From contig OZ287703.1 in the NCBI GenBank assembly GCA_965649825.1, forward strand, positions 62,001 to 126,000: a stretch of 64,000 nucleotides of DNA. Reading direction: 5' to 3'. The position numbers and the translations under genes were made by a program. The notes below the pieces were generated by a model that was not told where the DNA came from, ran no database searches, and saw nothing but the letters and a program-made list of their open reading frames with translations. Of the stretch, positions 44,893 through 55,090 are shown in pieces (the stretch's first letter is position 1; each line of letters starts with the position of its first letter). Source of the stretch: Penicillus capitatus (lineage: Eukaryota > Chlorophyta).

Positions 44893-45348
44893 ATGTTCTC
44901 ACACGAGTGCATTGCTTGTGGAAAATATGAAATGAACACAACCCTCTGCACTTTTAAACGTCGCAGATGCCAAGGCACCTCGAGAACTAAGAAACGTCCA
45001 GGGATCGACAGGCAAGTCCTGCCAACTAAGATTCAAACTAAAAGAATCGAGAAACCCCTCAAGAACCTCTTCAAGATGGTCAGGTTGAACAACGATCGCG
45101 CCTTAAGCTGGCTGGTCACTGAAGGCTACGCCACGAGACGCTTCCAATCAACACAATCGCTGTCAAGTCATCGACTCCAAATAGGGCCAAAGAACATCGA
45201 TCTGCCGTCTGTACCCGGACCAGCGTCTCCTTCGCCTGGAAGCCTCATTTTGGTTGGTAACATGGTCGAGAGAAAAGAAAAGAGAGAATCTCTCAGGACA
45301 GGCGTCCACGCATTCGCCGCTTCTCCTTGCTCAATCGCCCCGGTCTGA
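44893..45348 (+). CDS. Unrecognised open reading frame, 151 codons
   Basis: An open frame from ATG 44893 to the TGA at 45346. It is basic and Ser/Pro-rich (KKRPGIDRQVLPTKIQTKR, ..LPSVPGPASPSPGSL) with two CxxC-like cysteines near the start. No domain, signal peptide or family match. It lies between two pseudogenes, so it may be a chance frame. Confidence 0.2.
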   Translation: MFSHECIACGKYEMNTTLCTFKRRRCQGTSRTKKRPGIDRQVLPTKIQTKRIEKPLKNLFKMVRLNNDRALSWLVTEGYATRRFQSTQSLSSHRLQIGPKNIDLPSVPGPASPSPGSLILVGNMVERKEKRESLRTGVHAFAASPCSIAPV

Positions 45349-45583
45349 ATCCATCCAACGTCGAAATTGAATTCCTTTCATTTCAGACATTGATCATTTC
45401 GCAGTTTGTCTTTGTATCTTCCGGAGACAGCGGCGACCGTCTAACAGGTCCTTCACACGATGAGCGCAGACAGAGAGCGACCCACGGGGACGACCGGTAA
45501 CGCAACAGGTCACAGTCTTCGACCATTCCGCCTCAACGTCTGGTTTCGTTTCGGATGTAGCGTCGCGGATAGCGGATGCGCCG

Positions 45584-47199
45584 ATGGCGGAAAGGTGTCT
45601 AGGAGACTGGCTCGAGAACGACGACTACCTGTCCAAAGTCCTCCGCTATCTCGTAGACGACGGACTGCACGAGTGCTCGCGCGTCTGCCGAAGATGGCGT
45701 GAACTGAGCTTCGGCGTCTGTCCCAAGCTCGCCCGTGTTCCGTCGAGCAGAATGACTGAGATGCTGTCGAAGTATCCAAACACGGTTTCGATGGCTGTGA
45801 ACGTAGAGGATACGAATGAAGACATCAACCGTTACCTCGACGCCGTGAAACGTTTTCCAAAGATCGAGCACTTGTTCTGGCAGGGCTTTTCCCGAATGTC
45901 CAGCTACCGCAGCCTGCTTGAATCGATTGCAGTCGCTTTCAGACTGGCTGTCATCTTCGAACTCTTACGTACAAACCTGGATGGGGCCGGCCCTCAGACA
46001 TCTCACAAACCTGACGTATCTCCGATTGAAAGCACCTGAAGTAGTCTTTCTCGAGCCGGTCACAGAAATCCACAAGATTGAAAAGCTGTGCCTCAGTTCG
46101 ACTCTCTTGGTGGACCACAAAGGCGATCTTGTTTTCCCGGCTCTGACGAGTCTGACGTGTCTGGAGCTGATACGTGAAAAATCTCTTCCCTCACCCAAGC
46201 AGTACGAAGACAGGATGAGCGGCAGACTGCTGGAAGTAAACCTCTATTCTTAATGCTGATCTCCTCGAGGACATCTGTGTCCTGCGTGTGCTTCAGATTC
46301 TGCGTCCCTACGCCTCCACCCTCGAGTCCCTGGCTGAACTCAATAGCCACAGCCGTATGCTCTTTCCGACGAGAGACTGGTTGGGACTGGAAGGTTTTAG
46401 AAAGCTTGAAACACTTCACATCGGACATCTAGCGCCAGGCAACTCTATTGAGCACTTGGAGACAGCTCTGAGAAACACGGGCACAGTCACAGAGCTCTGT
46501 GTGAGATACATAAAGCCGCCACCCGACATCGTTGCCGATGCGCTGTTCGGATTAGATCAGCTGTGATCCCTGACGCTCACTCTTCGAATCGTCGATCAGT
46601 TCAGCCATGCATTGAGCACACTGGCGAGCTTGACGAATATTACAGAACTCGTTGTTTACGTCAAACAGGTGGACACATCAATTGGTGAATTCACAGGACT
46701 CGTCCGTCCGGGGATCTTATCGGAACAATGCACCACGGATTTTGCTCATGCACTAACCAAGCTCCATCTGCTGGAAGAGCTGGATTTGCTAGTCATCGAT
46801 GACATGTTGTTATCTGGTCACATGTTTTCCTGTATGGCAAGACTGAAGAGGCTCTTCATCACTTTGCCCAGTCTGCAGATGGAAGATGACTTCTTTCCTG
46901 TTCTAGGATCTCTGGAGAAACTAACTTCTCTGGAGCTGGACTCTAGGGTCGACACTGAATGGGACACTTGTCAGCACATGTCCAAGATCACACTTCTAAG
47001 TAATCTGAGGGAACTGATTCTTCGTCATGGCACCGACGGGAGCCGTCAACGAGCGAACCTCCTCCGTAACTTCGATCAAAACAGCTTCCCTAAACTGCGA
47101 ACGCTGCACATTTCGAGCTTAAATTATCTGGATGAGGCTTACTGCAAACCACAAACAAAGTTTCCGCGCTTAAACAGTGTTTTCTTTCACGCTTATTGA
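45584..47199 (+). pseudogene. Decayed F-box-like/LRR paralogue
   Basis: A full-length relative of the gene at 7555-9210 (LRYLVDDGLHECSRVCRRW is identical; LLEEL, DDFFPVLGSLEKLTSL and other LRRs match). The ATG at 45584 opens MAERCLGDWLENDDYLSKVL. Around 45905-45985 the frame shifts to the one used by HLTNLTYLRLKAPEVVFLEP. The family intron is intact (46236-46296). In exon 2 an in-frame TGA at 46564-46566 replaces the AAG of the intact gene (GLDQL*SLTL versus GLSQLKSLTI). Two lesions argue for a pseudogene; a sequencing error could explain one. Confidence 0.8.
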
Positions 47200-48780
47200 T
47201 ACGACTGTGAACTCATCTGTCCTCTCTATCGTTTAGAGTTCTCGTCGCGTCAAGGATTTACAACAAACAGTCTTTTCTGTTCCTAAACAATGAGTGGATG
47301 TGACTCCATTCCTGTGCGAGGCGAGACGTCGATGGTTGTCCGCCACGACGAACGACGCCGCCATTCGCATCACGATCCGAACAAACTTCACGGACAAGGG
47401 AAACCGTCGTCGCTGAGGCGCCGCTATGTTCTGCAACACATCCTCTCTGGGTCATGATGGATGTGTGGTCGTACGCATATGAAGCTTTCTGCGGCGTCCC
47501 AATGTGCTCGATCATGCAGTTAGAGACGACGGACAGTATCGATGTCGAAGCAACGGCCTAGACACTAACGCGATTCGGTGTCGGTGAAAGCAGACCACAG
47601 AAAATCGAAGGTCGAGGGCAGTGAGCAAGACCGAGTTTGCCAGTAGCAGCTTGTGCTCCATTCCGTTTGCATAGTCAGCCATCTCTCCCGGCACCCTTTT
47701 TAAGCAGCGGTACACGTGCTCCTGTTTCGAATAGTCGTGGATCGCCGCATCGATCACGTGTTCTGTGCGAGGCGTTCGAGTCCAGAGAGGACGAAGTCCT
47801 TTTCATTCAGTTATGCGTTGAACGAAATTCCGAGCTCAGGTGGATGCGAAAATGGTAAACGTAGAGAGAGGAAGGGTCTGTTCTTTGGTTTGTACTTGTA
47901 CGCTGTCTTTCCTTTACGATCATCTTCCTTGCCTTTCATCACTTCTCGAATCCTCTCTTCGTCTCACCTTCGTTGCCGTCTTGGGCACTTCGCTAGGCGA
48001 TTTCTCCTGTCATGTCGAATGTATGTCTGAGGGTCGTTGCTTGCAGGTATCCTCGTGCTGTGCAGCTTTGGTACACTCCCGGCGGTCCTCGATGCAGGAG
48101 AAGACTCGTTGGCTAGAGCAGCCTATCTACCCTCCCTGTTCTCCGTCGTCCGGGCACTCTATTAGCTCTTTCACCCCTTCACTGGATGCTGTTCGATCCA
48201 AGTCGTGCTGAGAAGAACAGTCGTCAACTGTGCGAGCAATCACCTACACATTTGCGACGCCCTTGCAGAAATGGTTGTCTAGTCAAGCCACAGAAGGTCC
48301 GTCTTCTTAGCTCCACAGACCAGCACTGGAAATTAAGAATGTGGATAACGACACCGATTTCCATCTGTGTCGATTCGACAGAAAGAAGCAAAACTGCGAT
48401 GTCCTCTGGAGCTGCACAGCAGTGCAGGCAGAACCGAGTGTGACATTGGTGTCGTGTAGCCAAGAACCCGTTGCCTGCTTCGTGACAAGTCAACTCCCTC
48501 TCACGCCGGAATACTCCATCTGTTGCGCTTCTCGATGACAAGCAGAGAGGTGCAAGAGTAGTGCCCATGTGAAGAACGCAAGAGACGTTACTGGATGAGC
48601 ATGCAGGGATCTTGGACAGACTCCTGTAGCAGGACACGTCATCTCAACTCTGGCAGTGATGCTATTCGGTATGCTTCGTGCGTATGTGCAGGTTTCCATC
48701 CCTTTAGACTTCTATTCCAACGCCCCTGCTACAGCACAGCCAGCAACCAAAGCAGACAGATGATGTGGACAGGTAAAGAC
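47200..48780. other. Intergenic, no gene seen
   Basis: Short frames on both strands with no domain. The right end merges into the duplicated upstream region of ankyrin locus 2. Confidence 0.4.
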
Positions 48781-48816
48781 AGAGTGTGTGTGGCACAGGT
48801 AGACCTTACGATGTCC

Positions 48817-48878
48817 TTACGTAATGACCCTTCCATGTCTTTGTGTCCATCTGGCCACGAAGCGCATGCATAAAGGCC
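48817..48878 (+). promoter_or_regulatory. Conserved ankyrin-locus promoter block (locus 2)
   Basis: TTACGTAATG at 48817-48826 ends 139 nt before the ATG at 48966, and GCGCATGCATAAAGGCC follows at about 48862-48878. It matches loci 1 and 3 in sequence, order and spacing. Confidence 0.55.
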
Positions 48879-48965
48879 GATCTTCCGTCGACCATTCGTC
48901 CATTTCGCGTTTAACTCCGGCCAGCACACGACAGTTCTGTCGTCCGGTTGCGCGGCACTTGGAAG

Positions 48966-51192
48966 ATGACAACCAACGGGCTTCTCAGTGCCTTGTTCTG
49001 CTTCTTGGTCTTCGGACCTCATCCGTCCGTTGGCAGTCACGGTCCGCAGAGCATGAATGTCTTCGAAGCTGACTCTTACTCTTGCTCTGTCAGAACCCGG
49101 CGCTACAGCGCATTCCTTGTCCAGCGTATTTGTCCAGCGCGAAGTCGCGGTAAGCTTCCATCGTTGTCATTTTGTGTGCGTCGACATTCTGCGCGTGTCC
49201 TGTGCTGCAGAAGGCCGGAGAATCGCTTCATGGTAGAGCCTCCGGTGTGCTCAGTGTGGCACAACTGTCTCGTTTTTCAGAAGACGGCGAATTCGTTGCT
49301 CGTCGCGACTACGCCAAATCGAACACTGCGGTACGGGTATTGCATGCAGCACGAATGTTGTGGTGGGAAGCGTTTCGTTTCGCAGGCTCTCATCGTTGAC
49401 GAAGCGAACGTCAACAAACCTTCGGCCAATGACTGGCCTCCGCTTCATCAGGCAACGCTCGACAGAGACTTGCAGAAAGTCGAGGTAAAGAGAGAGCGCA
49501 TTTTGCTGTCACTAGACCAGTCCTGTAGGCTCTCTTGAAAGGTGGATCCGATGTCGACGGCGGCGACGGCGGCGAGATCGGACTCACTGCGCTACACATC
49601 GCAGCGGGATTCGGATACACAGAGATTATCGAGGTAAACACTTGAAGCGTTCTCGCAGTAAATTTATTCTCGAGTTTGTGGCTCCAGGCCCTCTTAGCTC
49701 ACAACGCGGACATGAATATCGTAGACAACGACAAATGCACGCCTGTGATGTACGCAGCGCGTTATGGTTTCACAGAGAGCGTCGAGGTAAACGCTCGAAG
49801 AATTTTCGCATTCACTCACTCTTCCTTGTCGCATCTCTTTAGGTTCTCCTAACGCACGGGGCGAATCCCGACGAGGTCGAGAGATACGGATACACTGCGT
49901 TAAACTACGCAGCACAAGAAGGACATACAGAGACTGTTAAGGTAAACACTTAAAGCGTTCTCGCATTTACCTTTTTTGAAATTGCGTCTTCAGGCTTTGG
50001 TAGCTCACAACGCTGACGTGAATATCGCCAACGAGAAAGATTGGACACCTGTGATGTACGCAGCGCGTTATGGTTTCACAGAGATCGCCAACGTAGACAT
50101 TCGAAGAATTTTCGCATTCACTCACTCTTCCTTGTCGCATCTCTTTAGGTTCTCCTAACGCACGGGGCGAATCCCGACGCCTAAGATACGACGGGTTCAC
50201 GTCTCTGATGTACGCAGCGTCTTATGGTTTCACAGAGATCGCCAAGGTAGACATTCGAAGCGTTCTCGCGTCTACCCACCTTTTTCTGGTCGCGTCTCTT
50301 CAGGCTCTCATGACTCACAAGGCGGACGTAAATATCGCAAGTGACGACGGATGCACCGCTCTCATGTACGCAATAAGGAAAAGATGTACAGAGATTGTCG
50401 AGGTAAACACTCGAAGCGTTCTCGTATTTACCCTTTTTCGAATTTGCGTCTTCAGGCTCTGGTAGCTCACAAGGCGGATGTGAATATTGCAGACAACGAC
50501 GGATATACTCCTCTTCTGCGTGCACTGTATCTCGGGTACACAGAAATTATCGAGGTGAGCACTCGAACTGTTCTCGCATTTGTTATTTACCAGCCGTGTA
50601 TCCCTTTAGACTCTCATAGAGCACGGAGCGGATGTAAACCTTGCAAATAACGACGGAACAACGCCTCTTATGCGTACAATCTCGGCCAGGTACACAGAAA
50701 TTGCCAAGGTGAGCTCTCGGAGTGTTCTCGCACTTGCCATTTTCCAGTCTCGATTCTTCAGCTTCTCCTGAGAAAAGGGGCGAATCCTAACGCCGTAGAC
50801 AGATCCTCGTACACGCCTCTCTTAAGGGCAGCGCGTAATGGACGCACAGAGATCGTCAGGGTGAACACTCGAAGTGTTATCGCAGTTCCGTTGTTCCGAT
50901 ATCATGTCTTCAGGCACTCGTGGAAAAAGGGGCAGATGTCGACGCCACCAACACAGCCGGATTGGCGGCGCTTCACTTTGCAGCGAGGAATGGATATGTG
51001 CAAATCGTTGAAGTGCGTTTTTGCTGTTGTTTCACTACCTGAGTCTCTTTCCAGATTCTTGTTGATGCTGGAGCATCGAAGTCCCTCAAGACGAACTACG
51101 GACTGAAACCGGTAGACTTCGTTTGTACTTATTCTGGCGTCATTTGTTCTGAGACGATTAAATCCGTCCTCATCAAGTTGTTGACTCCTTGA
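48966..51192 (+). CDS. Ankyrin-repeat protein, locus 2
   Basis: Exons deduced: 48966-49149, 49211-49330, 49386-49484, 49529-49633 (105 nt), then 99-nt exons at 49688, 49843, 49994, 50304, 50456, 50610, 50762 and 50914, a 98-nt exon at 50149-50246, and the last exon 51055-51192. The N-terminus MTTNGLLSALFCFLVFG is a signal peptide followed by PSVGSHG. Repeats read, for example, NEKDWTPVMYAARYGFTEIA. The last exon reads DAGASKSLKTNYGLKPVD...LLTP. The 98-nt exon has lost one base and gains an in-frame TAA; skipping it would restore a clean protein. Exon 1 must shift to the +1 frame to meet exon 2 in phase. Confidence 0.68.
49688..51012 (+). repeat. Tandem one-repeat ankyrin exons (locus 2)
   Basis: Nine consecutive exon units with a period near 150 bp; eight are exactly 99 nt, phase 0, and one (50149-50246) is 98 nt. 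Introns mostly begin GTAAACACTCGAAGCGTTCTC or a close variant, and the 49787-49842 and 50093-50148 introns are almost identical to each other, which shows recent duplication of exon-intron units. Confidence 0.85.
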
Positions 51193-51934
51193 CACGTATT
51201 CTGTCTGACCATTTCCCAAATCTGCGGCATTTTTTTGATAACACTCCTGCGACAACACATTTTGTGCGTTAGCCACTCTTTTTGCGAGGTCGGCGGTTAG
51301 AGAACTTCGATGAACGGATTGTGCCCGTCGTTCTGCTAGAAGTTCGATCGATTCCGTATTGTGCTTTTTTGCCAGCGACAACATAAGAACCTGTAGAGGT
51401 CGCGAACACATTCTTTCGACCGATTCTCCTTCGCGAGGAGAGGTCTCGGTGCAACTGCACTCAGGGAACGCATAATACCATTCACTTGCGGCGTTCTTCT
51501 TTCTCATATCTTTATCTCAGAGGGTGGCAGGTTTCGGGAAAGGAAGTTCAATCTCTCGGGTTGTTTGCCTGTGGACGGAATTGAAATCAACAAAGGGGGT
51601 TAGTGAATTTCGCCGAGCTCCGCACGACGCGTCTCTTCTCTGCCTTCTCGTCTCATAGTGTCTCGTTCGACGCAGTGGATCGACACGACAGAAGTGTCTC
51701 CTCTGAGATCGAGACTTCATACAACCAGTCAGCCCATTCTCTGTTCGAGAGATATACATGCAGTTGAAAGCGAATGTCTTCTCAGAGTCCGGAGACCACG
51801 CACTTCTGCGAGAAAGGAGAAAGGTCGTCTATGGACACCTGATGCTGCATCGTAGTGTTGTCGATAACTGCAACACAGACGTTTCGTTGAATTGGCAGAA
51901 GAGCGAATGCGACACAGCGATAGGCCTTTCAAGT
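51193..51934. other. Ankyrin locus 2 downstream region with conserved element
   Basis: No gene seen. A block starting CTCTCGGGTTGTTTGCCTGT (51553) and continuing to about 51710 matches the downstream regions of ankyrin loci 1 and 3, again about 360 nt after the stop. Confidence 0.45.
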
Positions 51935-52624
51935 TTAAAGCGCAAGATGGCATCTCTTTACCGCCCACTCTTCCTCTCGGCCGTCTACACAGTCGAGTCG
52001 TGTGTCCGATAGTCGATGACGGTTCCCTCTCAGTTCGGACTCGCATCGCGGCAAAGCGTCCTGCGTCAGCCGCAGCCTTTCTCGCATCGCCTGTATCGTT
52101 GCCTTCAGGGCGGCTGCCTCATGCACTGTCATCTCCGCGCACTTGGTTGGTATCTCCTACGACTGAAACCTCGCGACCATCTCAGCCAACAGTCCGACAG
52201 TTTCCTTCGCTCGGTTTTCGATCTCCACCTCACAGCTCCTTCCGCCAGTCTCCCATCTCCTCTGCATGCGTTCGTGCAACGTCCTCCCGCACCCCCTGCG
52301 TTGGTACGTCGCCCGCTCGGTGACGTGAGCTTCGTTAAAAAGTGGATCCAGAGACGGCGCCGTTTCAGGCATCGCAGAGAAGTTCTCGGAAAACTAGCGC
52401 GGGCGGCGATCTCATATGCGTCTTCACGGAGTCCGTGACGCGCAGCAGAGAGAGACCACGGCCTGTGCGTCGCGCCATCTGGCCTCTTGCGCCTTGACCC
52501 TATGCTCTCTCTGTGCAAGTTCGGCCTTCCTGGCCGCCAACATCTCCGACGATAGCGTGTTCTGAATCTCCAACGCTTTTATGCGTTGCTCCACAGCTAC
52601 GTTCATCGTCGGTAAACGGCACAA
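51935..52624 (-). CDS. Coiled-coil protein, unrecognised
   Basis: Probably three minus-strand exons. Exon 1 starts at the ATG near 52606-52624 (NVAVEQRIKALEIQNTLSSE, LAQREHRVKAQEARWRDAQA). Exon 2 covers about 52400-52180 (SAMPETAPSLDPLFNEAH..., ENRAKETVGLLAEMVA). Exon 3 ends at 51935 (HEAAALKATIQAMRERLRLT, CESELRGNRHRLSDTR). The sequence is dominated by charged heptads. It is divergent from the PPR gene with about 90 bp between starts, so the two may share a promoter. The exact splice sites between exons 2 and 3 are not settled and no family is recognised. Confidence 0.45.
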
Positions 52625-52711
52625 ACGTCATGTCAGGAAGAAAACCGAACGCATCTTCTGCAGCAGATCGCCTTTGCGTGTCACATCTGACGGAGGACGC
52701 AGGAAACGCCC

Positions 52712-54352
52712 ATGATGCATCGTTTTGTGCAGAGCTGGGCCAGCGACGCACGTCGGCTGCTCCATTCGCGTTTCTTCGCTGCCGCTCAGACTCGGTCTGG
52801 CGTTTCGCAAGTCGATCTTCTTTACCCATCTTCTTCCAGATGCCCGCCCCTCGCGCAAAGACGCGTCGACGCCAAGACGACAATGCGCTGTGCGGGCGCG
52901 ATGCAGCTGCGCGGGATTCATTTCGCCTCAGATGAGCGCTTAGAGGTGGAAGATTATATGGAGGGGATCAAAAGCCATCTGAAAACCACAGCTGACTACG
53001 ATCGTGCCATGCATCGTCTGATGACTGATCGCTTCTACCCTTGCATCATCGATCTCTTCGAAGAAATGAAGTCCAACGGCGTCGCCATTGACATCAGGAT
53101 CCATATGGCAATCATAAAAGCCTACACGCGGATGAACAGACTGGACATGGCGAAAAAGGTTTTCGACGATGTCGTGACCTCGGGGATGAAGCCAGACAAG
53201 TTCGTGTTCAATACCCTCGTCAATGGCCATAAAAGCACCGGCGAAGTTGACGCCGCATTCGAGACATTTCGCATGATGCAGGAAGATTATGGGATTGTGC
53301 CTGATTTAGTGACCTACCGTTCGCTGATCACTGTCTGCGGCAAAGGGAAGGATGTCGGTCGTGCAAAAGAGACGTTTCACCAAACGATCGAGAAATTTGG
53401 AGCAGACGCGCGCAGCTTCAACACCATGTTGGAGGTCTATGCCGAAAACGCCGACAGTGACACTGGCGAGGCGTACCTGCAGGAATGCAAGGACCTGCTG
53501 GCATCGATGGAATCGAAAGGGATTACACCCAATGCGTTCACCTATGTGCATTTGCTCAGATTGTATGCCAAACTGGGACAATCAGATGAGGCACTGGATT
53601 ACCTGAAGAAATTTTTCAGTACCGATGTGGAGTGCAATATCTTCTCGTTTGATTTCGTCTTCCGCTCGTTCATGGATCTGGAGCTAACAGAGAAGGAACT
53701 TGAGACCCATATTGTCCGCTGTTTCGATCGTATGCAGGAGCTCAAGCTGAGGCCATCGCACATCACATTTGATTGCATCATAGATATCTACGAGGCGAAA
53801 TCAGATGTGAGCAAGGCGTTGGAATTCCTGGAGAGACTGTCGAGGGAGCATATGCATGGCGCTGGTCGCTGTGGAGAGAACTTCGCCGCACAGTTGAAAA
53901 TTGTTCAGCGCCTGTGGGCGAGTGGCATGTGTTCGCAAGAGGAAGCTCTGAGGAAGTCGTCTGAGGTGGTAAACATGTCGAAGTCGTTCCACGTCTCCCT
54001 GCCGTACCGTGCCTACAGGACGTGGTTCGCCATGTGCCTCAAGGCATCCGATGTGGATCGCGCGCTTGAGTGCTGGAGTGATACTACAACAGGAATTCGA
54101 TGGCCATCGTCCCTGGCGACAGAGTCGATGATTCGACTTGCTCTGGATCACGACCGTGTCCACGATGCCGTGAGAGTGCTGAAGGATAAAGAGATTACGC
54201 CGAACGAAGGCGCATACGAGGCGATCTTGGCATACTGTGCCCAGAAGAGCGACACGGAGAATGCGGAGACGGTCTTCGAATACATGAAAGAAGTCAAAGT
54301 GGAACCGAACGAAGCGATTCAAGAACACCTGGGCGCTTTGCAGTTAGTTTGA
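52712..54352 (+). CDS. Pentatricopeptide repeat (PPR) protein, organelle-targeted
   Basis: A single 546-codon exon. The first 75 residues (MMHRFVQSWASDARRLLHSR...) are rich in Arg/Ser/Ala and lack acids, like a mitochondrial or plastid presequence. At least nine PPR motifs follow, such as RIHMAIIKAYTRMNRLDMAK, FVFNTLVNGHKSTGEVDAAF, TFDCIIDIYEAKSDVSKALE and YEAILAYCAQKSDTENAETV, with the typical PNxxTYxxLI start and xxGxxxxA pattern. No E, DYW or SMR extension is present, so this is a P-class PPR protein, expected to bind organelle RNA for processing, stability or translation. An internal ATG at 52881 would lose most of the presequence. Confidence 0.9.
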   Translation: MMHRFVQSWASDARRLLHSRFFAAAQTRSGVSQVDLLYPSSSRCPPLAQRRVDAKTTMRCAGAMQLRGIHFASDERLEVEDYMEGIKSHLKTTADYDRAMHRLMTDRFYPCIIDLFEEMKSNGVAIDIRIHMAIIKAYTRMNRLDMAKKVFDDVVTSGMKPDKFVFNTLVNGHKSTGEVDAAFETFRMMQEDYGIVPDLVTYRSLITVCGKGKDVGRAKETFHQTIEKFGADARSFNTMLEVYAENADSDTGEAYLQECKDLLASMESKGITPNAFTYVHLLRLYAKLGQSDEALDYLKKFFSTDVECNIFSFDFVFRSFMDLELTEKELETHIVRCFDRMQELKLRPSHITFDCIIDIYEAKSDVSKALEFLERLSREHMHGAGRCGENFAAQLKIVQRLWASGMCSQEEALRKSSEVVNMSKSFHVSLPYRAYRTWFAMCLKASDVDRALECWSDTTTGIRWPSSLATESMIRLALDHDRVHDAVRVLKDKEITPNEGAYEAILAYCAQKSDTENAETVFEYMKEVKVEPNEAIQEHLGALQLV

Positions 54353-55090
54353 GATGTTCTGCCTCGGCCGATGTTAAGAAAGAGTGACAGACGTTTAAGC
54401 GGAGGGAGACGTTGATGTGTTGCAACCATCCGTTAGACATCGCGTAAACGATCGATAATGCACGAGTCGGCACGTCTCTGTCGAGAACAGGACTCGGATT
54501 CCGTCCGTGTCCGGAGAGAAGATCATTCGCCACGAAAACGGACGTTCGATTTCTGGAGATTCTCTCGTTGCTTGCCAAGATGGAGAGATTTGCGTTGCAT
54601 GTCAGGAACGGATGAGCCGTACGGCGCGACGACTCTTCTCTAAGTTCGTGAGGCATTCGCTGCCTTGTTTTATGCAATTTCATACTGCTGTTATCGATAG
54701 TGTGTTTTTATCAGACAAACAATTATGTGCGTAAGCGCCGTTGAAACGAGATTCTCATGTTCATAAACTGCGATGGATTTCGCTACCGAGTGCAGGAGAG
54801 CGGAGGGATCCGCTTCCCGACAGCACCGCACCGCATCTGCGTTCCCTTACGGCGAATGCTCTCCTCTTCTGGCAGAAGAAACGCATTCGATCCGGCTGGA
54901 ACCACCGCCAACGGCGCCGTGTGCGGCTGTCCGTCCACTCTCCGTCGCATGAGCGACCGAGTAGCGGACACAGTGTTCGCAATGAAACAGGAAAATAGAG
55001 ATGTGGAATCACAAGAACGAAAGCAAGGGACGGAAAGCGATGAATCGCCGTCCCCTTATCGGAAAGCCCAACGGCCCTCTTCCCTTCCGG
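54353..55090. other. Intergenic, no gene seen
   Basis: Convergent spacer between the PPR gene and the kinase-like gene; short frames only. Confidence 0.4.

Noticed and set aside
48966-49484. Unspliced frame through exons 1-3 of ankyrin locus 2
   Set aside because: It is open and joins the capping repeat in frame, but loci 1 and 3 are closed or out of frame there, and the introns have good consensus and aligned exon 2 sequences.
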